A stretch of DNA of 64,000 bases from Kitasatospora herbaricolor (GTDB taxonomy: Bacteria > Actinomycetota > Actinomycetes > Streptomycetales > Streptomycetaceae), in assembly GCF_030813695.1 (NCBI RefSeq), contig NZ_JAUSVA010000002.1:8703501-8767500 (forward strand). Direction: 5' to 3'. Below are positions 49,543-58,613 of this stretch, one piece after another; position 1 is the stretch's first letter; the number at the start of each line of letters is the position of its first letter. The notes under the pieces were generated by a model. The model was not told where the DNA came from. It searched no databases and was given only the letters and a program-made list of their open reading frames with translations. Made by a program: the position numbers and the translations under genes.

Positions 49543-50973
49543 ATGCCTTCTCAGCGCACCCTGCTTCCGCGTTCGGCACCGGCCGCCTCGGGGGTGTCCT
49601 CCCGCTCGATCGTCGCGCTGCTGGACCGGCTCGAAGCACGATCCGTCGAGTGTCACTCCCTCATGGTCGTGCACCACGGTCACGTCGTCGCCGAAGGCTG
49701 GTGGGCGCCGTACTCGGCGGAACGCCCGCACCTCCTCTACTCGCTGACCAAGTCGTTCACCTCGACCGCCGTGGGGATCGCGATCGCCGACGGACTGCTC
49801 TCGCTGGACGATCGAGTGGTGGACGTGTTGCCCGACCACGTCCCGGCCGACCTCTCGGAGCAGGGCGGCCGCATCACCGTGCACCACCTGCTGTCCATGA
49901 CGGCCGGGCATCCCACGGACAGCCTCGGCGAGGCCTGGGAGCTTGAGCCCCACGACCTGGTGAAGGGCTTCCTGCGCCTGCCGTTCGCTGCGGCCGAGGG
50001 GACGCGGCACAGCTACGACAACTCGACCACCTTCATCCTGGCCCGGATGGTGGAGCGGGTCACGGGCCGCGACCTCCCCGGGTTCCTCGACGAGCGCCTC
50101 TTCGAGCCGATGGGTGTCGACCACGCCGAGTGGGACCGGGTGGCCGGCGGCGCCGCCTTCGGATTCCACGGCCTGCACCTGACGACCGAGGCGGTCGCCG
50201 CCTTCGGTGAACTGCTGCTGCGCGGAGGCCGCTGGGGGGACCGGCAACTCGTCCCGCGTGCATGGGTGGAGCTCGCGACCGGACGGCACATCGACTGCGT
50301 GCCGTTCAAGGACGACGGATCGGACGACGCCGACTTCGCCTGCGGTTACGGCTACCAGTTCTGGATGTCGCGTCACGGGTACCACGGTCATGGGTCCTTC
50401 GGACAGCAGTGCGTGGTGGTCCCGTCGCACGATCTCGTGGTCGCCGTGACCGCCCAGGGGGACGCTCAGGTGGTGCTCGACGCCATGTGGGAGTGCCTGC
50501 TGCCCGGCATGGACGAGGCGGGAAGCGCCCGGGACGACCAGATCCTCGCCGATCGGCTGCGGGCGTTGTCCCTGCGGCCGGTGCCCGGCTCGGCGGACCC
50601 GGAGCGTTCGGCCGAGGCGAGGCTGGACGCCTCCGTGGAGGGGTCGGCCCTGCCCGACGGCACGACGGTGAGGGTCGAACCCACCGACGGCGGATGGCTC
50701 ATTCGTCTCGGCTCGCTCCTCGACGTCGAGGCCGGCCACGGCGCATGGCGGGAGAGTTCCCCGCTCGGCCGGCCCGTCGTCGCGGCCGGAGCGTGGCAGG
50801 GCGGCACGTTCCTCGCCGATCTCTACGTCATCACCACCCCGCACCGGGTCCGACTGGTCGTCGACGCCGACGCGGGGACCGCGGCGGCGACCTGGGGCAC
50901 CGTTCCCCTCACCGGCCCCAGCCTGGAACTGCACGTGCGGTCGCCGCTGATGACCCGACCGGACGTCGCCTAG
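49543..50973 (+). CDS. Serine hydrolase of the beta-lactamase/DD-peptidase fold
   Basis: A 476-aa protein of the class C beta-lactamase-like hydrolases. The SxxK nucleophile is in LLYSLTKSFTSTAVGIAIAD (about residue 68), the YxN motif in RHSYDNSTTFILARM, and a late HGSFGQQ in the HxG position. Supporting segments are ITVHHLLSMTAGHPTDS and FLDERLFEPMGVDHAEW. The C-terminal 120 residues form a separate beta-rich domain (GTTVRVEPTDGGWLIRLGSL). There is no signal peptide, so it is cytoplasmic and probably an esterase or peptidase rather than a beta-lactamase. Complete, unlike the relic at 11.7 kb. Confidence 0.9.
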   Translation: MPSQRTLLPRSAPAASGVSSRSIVALLDRLEARSVECHSLMVVHHGHVVAEGWWAPYSAERPHLLYSLTKSFTSTAVGIAIADGLLSLDDRVVDVLPDHVPADLSEQGGRITVHHLLSMTAGHPTDSLGEAWELEPHDLVKGFLRLPFAAAEGTRHSYDNSTTFILARMVERVTGRDLPGFLDERLFEPMGVDHAEWDRVAGGAAFGFHGLHLTTEAVAAFGELLLRGGRWGDRQLVPRAWVELATGRHIDCVPFKDDGSDDADFACGYGYQFWMSRHGYHGHGSFGQQCVVVPSHDLVVAVTAQGDAQVVLDAMWECLLPGMDEAGSARDDQILADRLRALSLRPVPGSADPERSAEARLDASVEGSALPDGTTVRVEPTDGGWLIRLGSLLDVEAGHGAWRESSPLGRPVVAAGAWQGGTFLADLYVITTPHRVRLVVDADAGTAAATWGTVPLTGPSLELHVRSPLMTRPDVA

Positions 50974-51224
50974 CTCCTCAGGGCGGCGCCTACCGTCCGG
51001 GCGGAGGCGGCCCGCGGGTGCCCGCCGACTTTGTTCGCGGGCTCGACGAGCAGGTGCCCGCCGAGCCCGCCGTCGACCGTGACCGCGAACGCGTCCGCCG
51101 CCGCCACCGCACGCGCTTCCGTCGCGCGTTCGCGCCTGGCCGGCCCCGCGCCCGAAGCGCCGCACCCGCACCCGCACCGGCTACGGCGCCCGGCAGCGCC
51201 CTTCGGCGGGGGCCACTCCGTGGA

Positions 51225-51932
51225 TCACTTCCAGGTGATGCCGTTGTCGACGGTGTACGGGTCGTCCCAGTATTCGACGGCCGTGACCCTGGAGGTGGTG
51301 GGGGACATCACCGGGATGCAGAAGTCGGCGGACTTGCCGTTGGTGAACTCGTTGGGCATCTTGCCGTCGGAGCACTTGGCGAAGGTCCCGAAGACCATCA
51401 GGTCCGGTGCCCTGGTGCCGTTCGCGAGCAGGCCCCTGATGTGGCTGAGGTTGGTGAACGAGAGGTCGGTGTCGCCGATGTTGGTGACCTGGTAGTGGAT
51501 GTAGTAGGGCACCAGGCCCTTGGTGTTGTCGTCCAGCCGCAGCGACGCGAGGTCGGCCGGGTCGCCCTTCTCGATCGAGGTGACCGTGAGCGCGATGGCG
51601 CCCTCGGAGCCCCCGTAGGAGAACGGGAGCCGGACGGCGTCGCCGATCTTGACGGTGGTGCCCGGGGCGGGGCGGGAGACGGCCGGCGCCGGGGCGGCCG
51701 GGGGAGTCGTCGGTGCGGCCGCCGTGATCGGGGGTGCCGTGGCTGTGGGCGTGCTGCTCGCGGTGGCGGTCCGGCTTTCCGCCGGTGTGGTGACGGGCGC
51801 GGGGGTGACGGGCGCGGTGGTTGCGGTGTCCGATGCGGACCCGCCGTCGCCGCAGGCGGTCAGGGCGAGTATGCCGACCGCGGTCAGTCCGGCCAGGACC
51901 ACGGTGCGGCGACTTCTGTCATTGGGCTTCAC
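51225..51932 (-). CDS. Lipoprotein with Thr/Pro-rich linker and beta-sandwich (DUF4352-like) domain
   Basis: A 235-aa exported lipoprotein: TVVLAGLTAVGILALTACGD gives the lipobox (LTAC). A 65-residue Ala/Thr/Pro linker leads to a beta-rich domain: VRLPFSYGGSEGAIALTVTS, LVPYYIHYQVTNIGDTDLSF and CSDGKMPNEFTNGKSADFCI. The pattern matches DUF4352/telomeric-repeat-like lipoproteins of actinobacteria. GTG 51932 follows GGGGG. The ligand and role are unknown. The 250 bp downstream (50974-51224) hold nothing recognised. Confidence 0.82.
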   Translation of the reverse strand: MKPNDRSRRTVVLAGLTAVGILALTACGDGGSASDTATTAPVTPAPVTTPAESRTATASSTPTATAPPITAAAPTTPPAAPAPAVSRPAPGTTVKIGDAVRLPFSYGGSEGAIALTVTSIEKGDPADLASLRLDDNTKGLVPYYIHYQVTNIGDTDLSFTNLSHIRGLLANGTRAPDLMVFGTFAKCSDGKMPNEFTNGKSADFCIPVMSPTTSRVTAVEYWDDPYTVDNGITWK

Positions 51933-52094
51933 GTGACGACCCCCGTTCGCGCGGGCCACCCGGATCGTGGCCCTCCTGAGGGATCTTCATAGCGCAGCCC
52001 GGGAGGCGCGCGCCACTCTCGACGGCGCTCCGATGAGGGTTGGTGACGGGTGGTCAACACGCCGGCTCCGCGGCCGGCCCGTCCGGAGGCGGCG

Positions 52095-52730
52095 TCAGTC
52101 GGTGTGTCCGAGACCCCGATCGGGTGCGGACATGTCCCCGGTCCCGGGCGTGCCCTCGGCAAGCCCGTAGCGCAGGTACACGGCACCCTTCGGGCTGGTC
52201 GCCGGCGGTTCCAGGAGCGTGACGTTGGTGGGCACCGCGCCGCCGTCGAACACCTTCTTCCCGACGCCGAGCACGATCGGGTGCACCAGGAGACCGAGGC
52301 GGTCGAAGAGCTTCTCCCGCAGGAGCGTCTGCACCAGGTTCAGGCTTCCGACGACCTTCACGTGCTCGTGCCGCTCGCGGATCTCGCGCACCGCCGCCGC
52401 CAGATCCGGGCCGAGCTGCGTGGACCCGGCCCACGACAGGTCGGGCCTGCCACGGGAGGCCACGTACTTCGGAATGCTGTTGAACAACCTGGCGATCTCG
52501 CCCTCCTGCTGATGCGGCCAGTAGGCGGCGAAGATGTCGTACGTCCGCCGCCCGAGCAGGAGGGCGTCCGTGCCCTCGTACGAGGCGCCGATCTGCTCCC
52601 CGACGAAGTCGTCCAGCAGCGGCACCTGCCAACCCCCGAACGGGAACCCCACGGGGTCCTCGTCGGGCCCGCCGGGCGCCTGTGCGACGAGGTCGAGGGT
52701 CGCGAACAGTTCGATGTGGATCAGGCCCAT
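52095..52730 (-). CDS. Dihydrofolate-reductase-like (RibD C-terminal) protein
   Basis: A 211-aa protein of the DHFR/RibD-C superfamily: IHIELFATLDLVAQAPGGPD, YEGTDALLLGRRTYDIFAAY, KYVASRGRPDLSWAGSTQLG and HVKVVGSLNLVQTLLREKLF. The NADPH-binding pattern and fold are typical of streptomycete stand-alone reductases whose substrates are unknown. ATG 52730 was chosen because homology begins there and GGGAG precedes it. Single gene on the minus strand. Confidence 0.92.
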   Translation of the reverse strand: MGLIHIELFATLDLVAQAPGGPDEDPVGFPFGGWQVPLLDDFVGEQIGASYEGTDALLLGRRTYDIFAAYWPHQQEGEIARLFNSIPKYVASRGRPDLSWAGSTQLGPDLAAAVREIRERHEHVKVVGSLNLVQTLLREKLFDRLGLLVHPIVLGVGKKVFDGGAVPTNVTLLEPPATSPKGAVYLRYGLAEGTPGTGDMSAPDRGLGHTD

Positions 52731-52964
52731 GCTCCAACTCCCGATGAGTGGTCGGATCGCTCGGAACGTCACACCTGCGGTTGCCCGCAGACGGGTCGCT
52801 CCACCCCCACCCAGTTTCGCCCGGCGCAGCAGCGACCGCCCAGCGCCGCGAACGCGTTTCGAGGCCGGATTTCCAGCAGCGGCGGGCAGACCGCCGGGGC
52901 CACCGCCACCGCCGGGCCCCCTGCGGCCCCGGGGCTCGGGCGGGTCGGGCGTCCGGTGCGCCGC

Positions 52965-53291
52965 TCAGCTCGACGCGGTGGCCGCTTCGGGCAGGTCCGC
53001 GTCGGCCGGGCCGGTGGTGGGCGTGGTGTTCTGCCGGGCGGCCTGGCAGAAACTGCAGGCGTGCCAGTGCGGCGGCCACCACGGCTGGTCCGGGTCGGCG
53101 GGCCGGTACGGCGCGAGGGTCATCTCGCCGCTGTCCAGTCCGCACAAGGTGGAGGGGCCGCACGTGCCCGAGCCCCCGACCAGGACGGCGTGCGCGCGGC
53201 GTACCGGGTGCTGCGGGTCCGCGGGTGTGCGATCGGGGCTCAGCACCCGCACGTTGCTCGGCACGTCCAACTCGAGTACGACGACGATGTC
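52965..53291 (-). CDS. Small Cys-containing hypothetical protein
   Basis: A 108-aa protein starting MDIVVVLELDVPSNVRVLSP. A central part has GTCGPSTLCGLDSGEMTLAP and a later HWHACSFCQAA, so four Cys and nearby His that could bind zinc. GGGGGG precedes the ATG. I do not recognise the family. Codon bias and a well-formed beginning support it as real. Confidence 0.6.
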   Translation of the reverse strand, partial: DIVVVLELDVPSNVRVLSPDRTPADPQHPVRRAHAVLVGGSGTCGPSTLCGLDSGEMTLAPYRPADPDQPWWPPHWHACSFCQAARQNTTPTTGPADADLPEAATASS

Positions 53292-53404
53292 CATCCCCCC
53301 ACCGTGACCGCCGGGGCGGCCCGCCGCACCCGCACGGTGGCATCCGGAGCAGGCAGGGGCCGCTGTCGGCGCCCGGCCTCGGGGCCGCGACCGCGACGCG
53401 TGGG

Positions 53405-53550
53405 CCGGTGAGGCGGCCTCCGAGGGCGCCGGAGGAAGCCCCCGCCGCCCTGCCGGGAAGGGGGACGAGGACGATCTCGCCGAGGAGGAGGCCCCGGAAC
53501 GCTCCGCCCAGGGTGCCGATGCCGGTCCAGCACCTTGATCTTGGGGCCGT
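53405..53550 (-). pseudogene. DUF1269-type membrane protein relic, frameshifted
   Basis: The minus strand encodes LGGAFRGLLLGEIVLVPLPG and RAAGASSGALGGRLTG, matching the Gly-rich transmembrane hairpin of DUF1269 proteins (family pattern GAFWGLLFGLIFxVPLLG, GAASGALGG). Just upstream, in another frame, is GHGPKIKVLD, resembling the strand that precedes it. The rest of the gene is missing. The surrounding intergenic DNA (53292-53677) holds nothing else. Confidence 0.6.
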
Positions 53551-53677
53551 GACCCACCGGGACCGAAGCCGGAGGTCCGGAGGCCGGAAGCGGGGTGGCA
53601 CGGCAGCGCCCGGGGACGGCGTGCGGGCACGGCCGCAGCTCGTCCCCGGGCGCTGCCCGGTTTCGGCGGGGGCGTCC

Positions 53678-54403
53678 TCAGGTGTTCAGCCCGACCACCG
53701 TGGCTCGTGGCGGCGTCCGCGGCGCGAGCCCGGCGGTGGCCTCGCTCTTGACCAGCCAGGCCAGGCCGAAGGCGAGCACCGCCACCGACTCGCCCAGGTA
53801 GGGCAGTGTCAGGGGCGAGTCCCAGGCCAGGTGCAGGACCTCCGAGACCGCGATCGTCAGGATGCAGGCGACGATCACCCAGCCGCTGGTGAGGTAGACC
53901 CAGTCCCGGCCGGGGCGCGGACCGGACTCGGGCCGGGAGTCGGCGAACAGCCGCAGGCAGAAGAACGCCAGGACGGCGAACAGGGCCGCCGCGAAGCACA
54001 GGTGCAGGACGCCGACCACCACCTGGACCCGGCTGGGGTCGGGCACCAGGGAGTGCGGCGGTTCGGTCGGGAACAGCGCCACCAGGACGGCGAAGGCGCC
54101 GGCGACCGTGCTCAGCCGGTCCTCCCGCCGGTCGTAGCGGTAGCAGATCAGGAAGACGCCGATCGCGCAGAGGCCGCCGACGAAGATGTTGCGCATGTGC
54201 GTGTAGTACGAGGCGCTCATCGACGCCAGCAGGGCGACCCGGGCGGAGGTGATGCTGTTGCCGATCGGCAGGACGATCGGCAGCAGTGAGCCGATCACCC
54301 CGATGCCCAGGCGCAGCCGGCGGACCGTGCGGCGGTCCTGGTCGGGTGTCAGGTCGGAGGTGCCCCGGTTCTGCGGGGCGGGGTGGGATGCGTGATCGGC
54401 CAT
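53678..54403 (-). CDS. Conserved integral membrane protein
   Basis: A 241-aa protein with about six or seven hydrophobic segments, beginning after a charged 28-residue N-terminus: LGIGVIGSLLPIVLPIGNSI, NIFVGGLCAIGVFLICYRYD, LSTVAGAFAVLVALFPTEPP and others. NSITSARVALLASMSASYYTHM between helices is polar and distinctive. I do not recognise a named family with certainty. ATG 54403 is favoured since the upstream frame is noise. It is divergent from the SGNH hydrolase. Confidence 0.8.
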   Translation of the reverse strand: MADHASHPAPQNRGTSDLTPDQDRRTVRRLRLGIGVIGSLLPIVLPIGNSITSARVALLASMSASYYTHMRNIFVGGLCAIGVFLICYRYDRREDRLSTVAGAFAVLVALFPTEPPHSLVPDPSRVQVVVGVLHLCFAAALFAVLAFFCLRLFADSRPESGPRPGRDWVYLTSGWVIVACILTIAVSEVLHLAWDSPLTLPYLGESVAVLAFGLAWLVKSEATAGLAPRTPPRATVVGLNT

Positions 54404-54711
54404 GTGCGGGCCCCTTCGACGAGCTGCGGCGCCGGCCCGCGGTGAGGCGGGCGGGCGGCGCCGGTCGCGTACCGTCCGAAAACGGTCGGTGACCAGCGAT
54501 GTACCCGCGCACACGGAGCGTGAAACCGTGCGGCCGCAGGGCCGTGGCCGTTGACGGTCCGTCACCGTGATGCCCCCGGCCTCGGTGCGAACCGGCGGGC
54601 GCGCTAGCGTCCCTGGAGATCGTCGCAAGCACTCCTGCCACAGCCGTAGCCATAGCCGCGGTCACCGTACGGGCCGGTCGCCGGCCCCCGCACCCGTGAG
54701 GAACCGAACCC

Positions 54712-55341
54712 ATGCCCCTCGTCCTGCCGCCCGGTGCGACCGTCCTCTTCCAGGGCGACAGCATCACCGACGCCGGTCGCGACCGCGACACGCACACCCA
54801 CCTCGGCGTCGGCTACGCCGCCCTGGCCGCCGAACGGTTGCACGCGGCCCGCCCCGGTGTGACCGTCCTCAACCGGGGCGTCTCCGGCGACCGCCTGCGT
54901 GACCTGCGGGCCCGCTGGGAGCGTGACACCGTCGCCCACCGCCCCGCGCTGCTCTCGGTGATGGCCGGGGTGAACGACACCTGGCGCCGGTTCGACCTGG
55001 GCGAGCCGAGCCCGGCCGAGGCCTGGGAGGAGGACTACCGGCAGCTGCTGACCGGGCTGCGCGAGCGCTTCGACACCCAGCTGGTGCTGATCGAACCGTT
55101 CGTCGTCCCCGTCACCCGCGAGCAGTGGGACTGGCGGGCGGACCTCGATCCCCGGATCCACGCCGTCCGCCGGCTGGCCACCGAGTTCGACGCCCGACTG
55201 CTGGCCGCCGACGGCCTGCTGAACCAGGCCGCCCGGGGCGCCGGGCGGCCCGAGGCGATCGCGGGTGACGGAGTCCACCCGACCCCGCTGGGCCACCGCG
55301 TGCTCGCCGAGGCCTGGGTCGATCTCGTCCTGGCCTCCTGA
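54712..55341 (+). CDS. SGNH/GDSL-family hydrolase
   Basis: A 209-aa esterase-like enzyme. VLFQGDSITDAGRDRDTHTH is block I with the catalytic Ser, VLNRGVSGDRLRDL supplies the oxyanion Gly, VMAGVNDTWRRF has the Asn, and GDGVHPTPLGH holds the Asp/His pair. The group removes acetyl or acyl esters from sugars and lipids; there is no signal peptide, so it is cytoplasmic. GAGGAAC precedes ATG 54712. A strong hairpin follows. Confidence 0.93.
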   Translation: MPLVLPPGATVLFQGDSITDAGRDRDTHTHLGVGYAALAAERLHAARPGVTVLNRGVSGDRLRDLRARWERDTVAHRPALLSVMAGVNDTWRRFDLGEPSPAEAWEEDYRQLLTGLRERFDTQLVLIEPFVVPVTREQWDWRADLDPRIHAVRRLATEFDARLLAADGLLNQAARGAGRPEAIAGDGVHPTPLGHRVLAEAWVDLVLAS

Positions 55342-55346
55342 CCTCG

Positions 55347-55398
55347 CCGCGGGTACCGCCTCGCGCCGCCCGCGGGCGGGACGAGGCGGTACCCGCGG
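55347..55398 (+). terminator. 17-bp-stem hairpin after the SGNH hydrolase
   Basis: CCGCGGGTACCGCCTCG pairs perfectly with CGAGGCGGTACCCGCGG around an 18-nt loop, six bases past the stop. It is followed by a GC-rich region ending in imperfect GTAGCC hexamer repeats (about 55554-55590). Confidence 0.8.
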
Positions 55399-55594
55399 GG
55401 GCAGGCCTGCGGGTGCGGGGGGCGGCGCGCGCGGCCACGGGGTAGGGCCCGACGGGGGATGCTGCGCCCACCGTGTCCTGAACGCTCGTCTGCCCGCGCC
55501 GCCCGGCCGGGGCACGGTGGCCGTCTGCCCCCGGCCAGGGCAGACCCGGCCGTAGCCGTAGCCGTAGTCGTAGCCGTACTCGTAGCCGCGGCCC

Positions 55595-56266
55595 TCACCC
55601 TGGCCGCCGTTGCGGGCGCGTGGGCGGTACCGGTCCCGCGAGCAGCGGGGCCAGGGCCGGGCGGAGGTCCGCCGCCGTGCGGAAGTGCACCGTCGTCATG
55701 CCGAGGGCCGCGGCGGCTTCGACGTTGGCCAGGCGGTCGTCGACGAAGAGGCAGCGCTCCGGCGCGGCGCCGGCCCGCCCGGCGGCGTGCAGGAGGATGC
55801 CCGGGTCGGGTTTGGCGACGCCCACCCGGGCGCTGTTGACGATCCCGTCGGCCAGGCCGTCCAGGTCGAGGGTGGCCAGGTCCTCGTCCAGCCACGGGGT
55901 GCCGTTGGTGACGATCCACACCGGGCAGTGCTCCCGTGCGGCGCGCAGCAACTCCACCACCTCGGGGTCGGTCCGGAACGGCGCCCGGGTGAACGCGGTG
56001 GCGAGTTCCCGCGCGCGGGCCGCCGGTACCCGGTCGGCGAGGCCGCTCGCCGTCGACGCCACCCAGGCGTCCTTGGTGAGCTGTCCGAGGACCAGCGGCT
56101 CTCCGCGCCCGGGGCCGAAGGCGGACTCGGCCGTGCTGCCGACCGGTAGCCCGGCGGCCCGCTCCAGCCGGCTCACTTCGGTGGCGTCGAAGAGCCGGAT
56201 CACGTCGTCGAGGTCGGTGAGCACGGCGTCGAAGGGCGCCGTGGTCCGCGTGATGGGGATCGTCAT
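55595..56266 (-). CDS. HAD-superfamily hydrolase
   Basis: A 223-aa haloacid-dehalogenase-like phosphatase. FDAVLTDLDDVIRLFD is motif I with the nucleophile Asp, VWIVTNGTPWLDEDL motif II (Thr), VGVAKPDPGILLHA motif III (Lys) and CLFVDDRLANVEAAAALGM motif IV (acidic pair). A helical cap lies between motifs I and II. The substrate is unknown. GGAGGGG precedes ATG 56266; the upstream frame is noise. Confidence 0.92.
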   Translation of the reverse strand: MTIPITRTTAPFDAVLTDLDDVIRLFDATEVSRLERAAGLPVGSTAESAFGPGRGEPLVLGQLTKDAWVASTASGLADRVPAARARELATAFTRAPFRTDPEVVELLRAAREHCPVWIVTNGTPWLDEDLATLDLDGLADGIVNSARVGVAKPDPGILLHAAGRAGAAPERCLFVDDRLANVEAAAALGMTTVHFRTAADLRPALAPLLAGPVPPTRPQRRPG

Positions 56267-56461
56267 CGGGCCCCTCCGTCGGGATGATCGGCCGCGCCCG
56301 TGCGGTGGGCCGTCCGCCGGGGCCGAGGCCCGGCGCGGGGCACCAGGGTATCCGTCCGGGGCGGGCGGGATCCGGCCGGATCCGGCCGTTCCACCTGTGG
56401 GGCCTCGGCATCGGCGGACGGGCCGTGGTCCTCCGCGGGCCGCTCGGGGAGCGGGGAACAA

Positions 56462-57823
56462 TCAGGGCTGGTAGGGGAGTTGGGGAACCTCGTAGCAGGT
56501 GGTGTACATGTCCGGGACTTGGCTGACCCAGCCGCCCCGGCCGCCGTCGGCGTCGTCCTGCCAGCGGGCGGCGTTCAGGCAGGCCCGGGTGAGGCCCGTC
56601 GGCGGCGGCGTCGGGACGAAGGAGGCGGGCAGCAGCAGGCCGCCGGCGTCGTAGGGCTGCGGGCGGTGCATGAAGTGCTCGACGCAGGCCCGGGTCAGCT
56701 CGGCGCCGCAGGAGGCCATCGCGTCGGTCAGCCACCTGGCTCCCGCCCAGCCCTCCAACTCCCAGGCCGAGAGCTTCTGTTCACGGTCGGGGAAGTAGCG
56801 GGCGACGGCCTCGCGGAACTCGCGGACGGCGGGTCGCCCGAGGTCGGCGTAGTTCTGGCCGGCGGAGGTGGCCCAGAGGGCGTTGCGGCAGGTGGGGGAG
56901 GACCGGTAGTCGGTGCGCACCGCCTCGGACCAGTTCTGCACGTTGGTGACCTTGGCCGTCAGCCGTACCCCGGCCGGTTCCAGGGCCTGGCAGAGGGCGG
57001 TGTTGCCCCGGGTGTCCATCGCATCGAAGAGCAGTTCGCTGCCGTCGGCCTTGATCGCGGCGGCCACGGCCTGGAACCCGGGCAGCGCCAGGTCCACGCT
57101 CTGGCTCAGCACCCGGTAGCCCTCGGCGCGCAGCCCTTGCTCCAACTGCCGCGCGTAGCGGGCGGAGTCGGCCTGGTTGTAGGAGACCACGGCGGCGCTG
57201 CGGGCCCCGAGCCGCTCCTTGAAGAACCGGTAGACCTCGGTGCTCTGGTAGAGCGTGCCGTCCCAGCCGACGGAGCGTCCGTCGCGCGGGGCGCTGCTGC
57301 CGTAGATCCCGAAGAGGTGCGGCCAGCGCTCGTAGGCGGTGCCGATCGGCTGGCCGCCGACGTCGGGCACGCCCTTGGCGTTGACGTAGGGGGCGCCCGC
57401 GTAGTCCAGGCTGCTGCCCGACACCAGGGCGAACACCTGCTCGCCGTCGACCAGCCGGTGGACGCAGTCCTGGTTGCCGATCCCGCTGCCGCCGTCGTCG
57501 CAGGTGATCACCCGCACGGTGCGGCCGGACAGCCCGCCGCGGTCGTCCAGGGCCTGGAACCAGGCCTGGGCGCCGTAGCGCGGGCCCGCGAAGGTCTCGC
57601 TGCCGACCGGGCTGGTCAGCGAGGTGATGACGCCGATCCGGATCTCGCCGGCGGTGACGCCGGTGTCGGTGGCCCCGCCGGCGGCGGCCGGGCTGCCGGC
57701 GCCGGTGAACTCGCTCTCGGGCAGCCGGCTCCCGCAGCCGGTCAGGGTCAGCAGCAGGGCCGCCAGGACGGCCGCGCGGCGCAGGCGCCGCGCGGCCGGT
57801 GCGCGTGTCCGGCTCAACTGCAC
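56462..57823 (-). CDS. ABC transporter substrate-binding lipoprotein (LivJ-like)
   Basis: A 453-aa periplasmic-type binding protein anchored by a lipobox (RAAVLAALLLTLTGCGS). The mature part opens IRIGVITSLTSPVGSETFAG and continues FQALDDRGGLSGRTVRVITC, VVSYNQADSARYARQLEQGL and FDAMDTRGNTALCQALEPAG, typical of the branched-chain amino-acid/amide-binding (LivJ/FmdD) family. Several Cys may form disulfides. GTG 57823 overlaps the stop of the upstream lipoprotein gene (57814-57816), so they are coupled. The transporter's membrane and ATPase genes lie across the divergent promoter at 58.5 kb. Confidence 0.9.
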   Translation of the reverse strand: MQLSRTRAPAARRLRRAAVLAALLLTLTGCGSRLPESEFTGAGSPAAAGGATDTGVTAGEIRIGVITSLTSPVGSETFAGPRYGAQAWFQALDDRGGLSGRTVRVITCDDGGSGIGNQDCVHRLVDGEQVFALVSGSSLDYAGAPYVNAKGVPDVGGQPIGTAYERWPHLFGIYGSSAPRDGRSVGWDGTLYQSTEVYRFFKERLGARSAAVVSYNQADSARYARQLEQGLRAEGYRVLSQSVDLALPGFQAVAAAIKADGSELLFDAMDTRGNTALCQALEPAGVRLTAKVTNVQNWSEAVRTDYRSSPTCRNALWATSAGQNYADLGRPAVREFREAVARYFPDREQKLSAWELEGWAGARWLTDAMASCGAELTRACVEHFMHRPQPYDAGGLLLPASFVPTPPPTGLTRACLNAARWQDDADGGRGGWVSQVPDMYTTCYEVPQLPYQP

Positions 57824-58437
57824 CCGGGGATCGCCGTGGCGCCGCTCTGCTGGACCAGACCGCAGAGCGTGGAGCGGGAGACCTTCCAGGTGCCGTTGTC
57901 GAGCACGGCCTGCCCGGTGGCGTCGGGCTGGACCACGGCGCCCTGGAGGGAGAGCGTGTAGGTGACGGTGGCGTCGGTCGCCGAGGTGAACTGCACGTCG
58001 GTCACCTGGGCCTCGACCTGGCCGACCCGGGGGTCGCCGGCGAATCCCTGGAGGGCGGGGGCGAGCTGCTCGCCGCCCTGCAGCAGGGCGGCCTTGTCGG
58101 CGATCGGGGTGGCGGGGTCGAAGAACTTCTCCCAGTTGGTGGTCACCTCGGTCTTGGCGGCGGCCGCGTCCGCCGGGGCCGTTCCGCTCGCGGCGGCCGA
58201 GGCGGACGCGGAGCCGGAGGCCGCGGCGGATGCCGTCGCGGCGGCCGCGGCCGAGGGGGAGCCGCTGGACGTGCCGCTGCCGCCGCTGCTGCCGCAGGCC
58301 GCCGCGAGCAGGACGGCCAGCAGGGCGCCGGTGAACCGGAGGGCGGCCGCCCGCCGCCGGGGCGCCGGCCCGGCGCCGGGCGTGGGTGGCCGGTCCGAGC
58401 CGGTGTCGCGGTACTGGTCGGTGTGCGTGGTAGCCAT
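57814..58437 (-). CDS. Lipoprotein with Ala/Ser-rich linker, MTB12-like C-domain
   Basis: A 207-aa lipoprotein (LRFTGALLAVLLAAACGSSG, lipobox AAAC) followed by a 55-residue Ser/Ala/Gly linker. A compact domain comes next, TEVTTNWEKFFDPATPIADK, AALLQGGEQLAPALQGF, then VTDVQFTSATDATVTYTLSL and a Cys pair near the end. The domain resembles mycobacterial low-molecular-weight antigen MTB12 and NTF2-like proteins. It is first in the operon with the LivJ-like binding protein and may help ligand capture; that is inference. Confidence 0.8.
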   Translation of the reverse strand: MATTHTDQYRDTGSDRPPTPGAGPAPRRRAAALRFTGALLAVLLAAACGSSGGSGTSSGSPSAAAAATASAAASGSASASAAASGTAPADAAAAKTEVTTNWEKFFDPATPIADKAALLQGGEQLAPALQGFAGDPRVGQVEAQVTDVQFTSATDATVTYTLSLQGAVVQPDATGQAVLDNGTWKVSRSTLCGLVQQSGATAIPGCS

Positions 58438-58613
58438 GGCTTCTCTCACCGCGTGTTTCCCGACCGGAGGGCCGTACCTCGCCCGTGGCCCCCGGTCGCT
58501 CGGTCCTGCTGACGGGTTGGTGTCCAGCTGCGGTCCGGTGTACCGCAAGTGAGACTATGGGCACGATCTATGATCAAACCGCAATATAGCCGACAGAAAA
58601 GGAATACCGGACA
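58438..58613. promoter_or_regulatory. Divergent promoter of the two-armed ABC transporter locus
   Basis: The part from 58545 to 58613 is notably AT-rich for this genome (ACTATGGGCACGATCTATGA, then CAATATAG). It separates the lipoprotein arm (minus) from the permease/ATPase arm (plus), so one short region can coordinate both. Confidence 0.6.

Noticed and set aside
55554..55590. GTAGCC hexamer repeats as a regulatory or coding Gly-Tyr repeat
   Set aside because: The repeats are few and imperfect, and the Gly-Tyr reading lies downstream of the HAD gene stop without a start.
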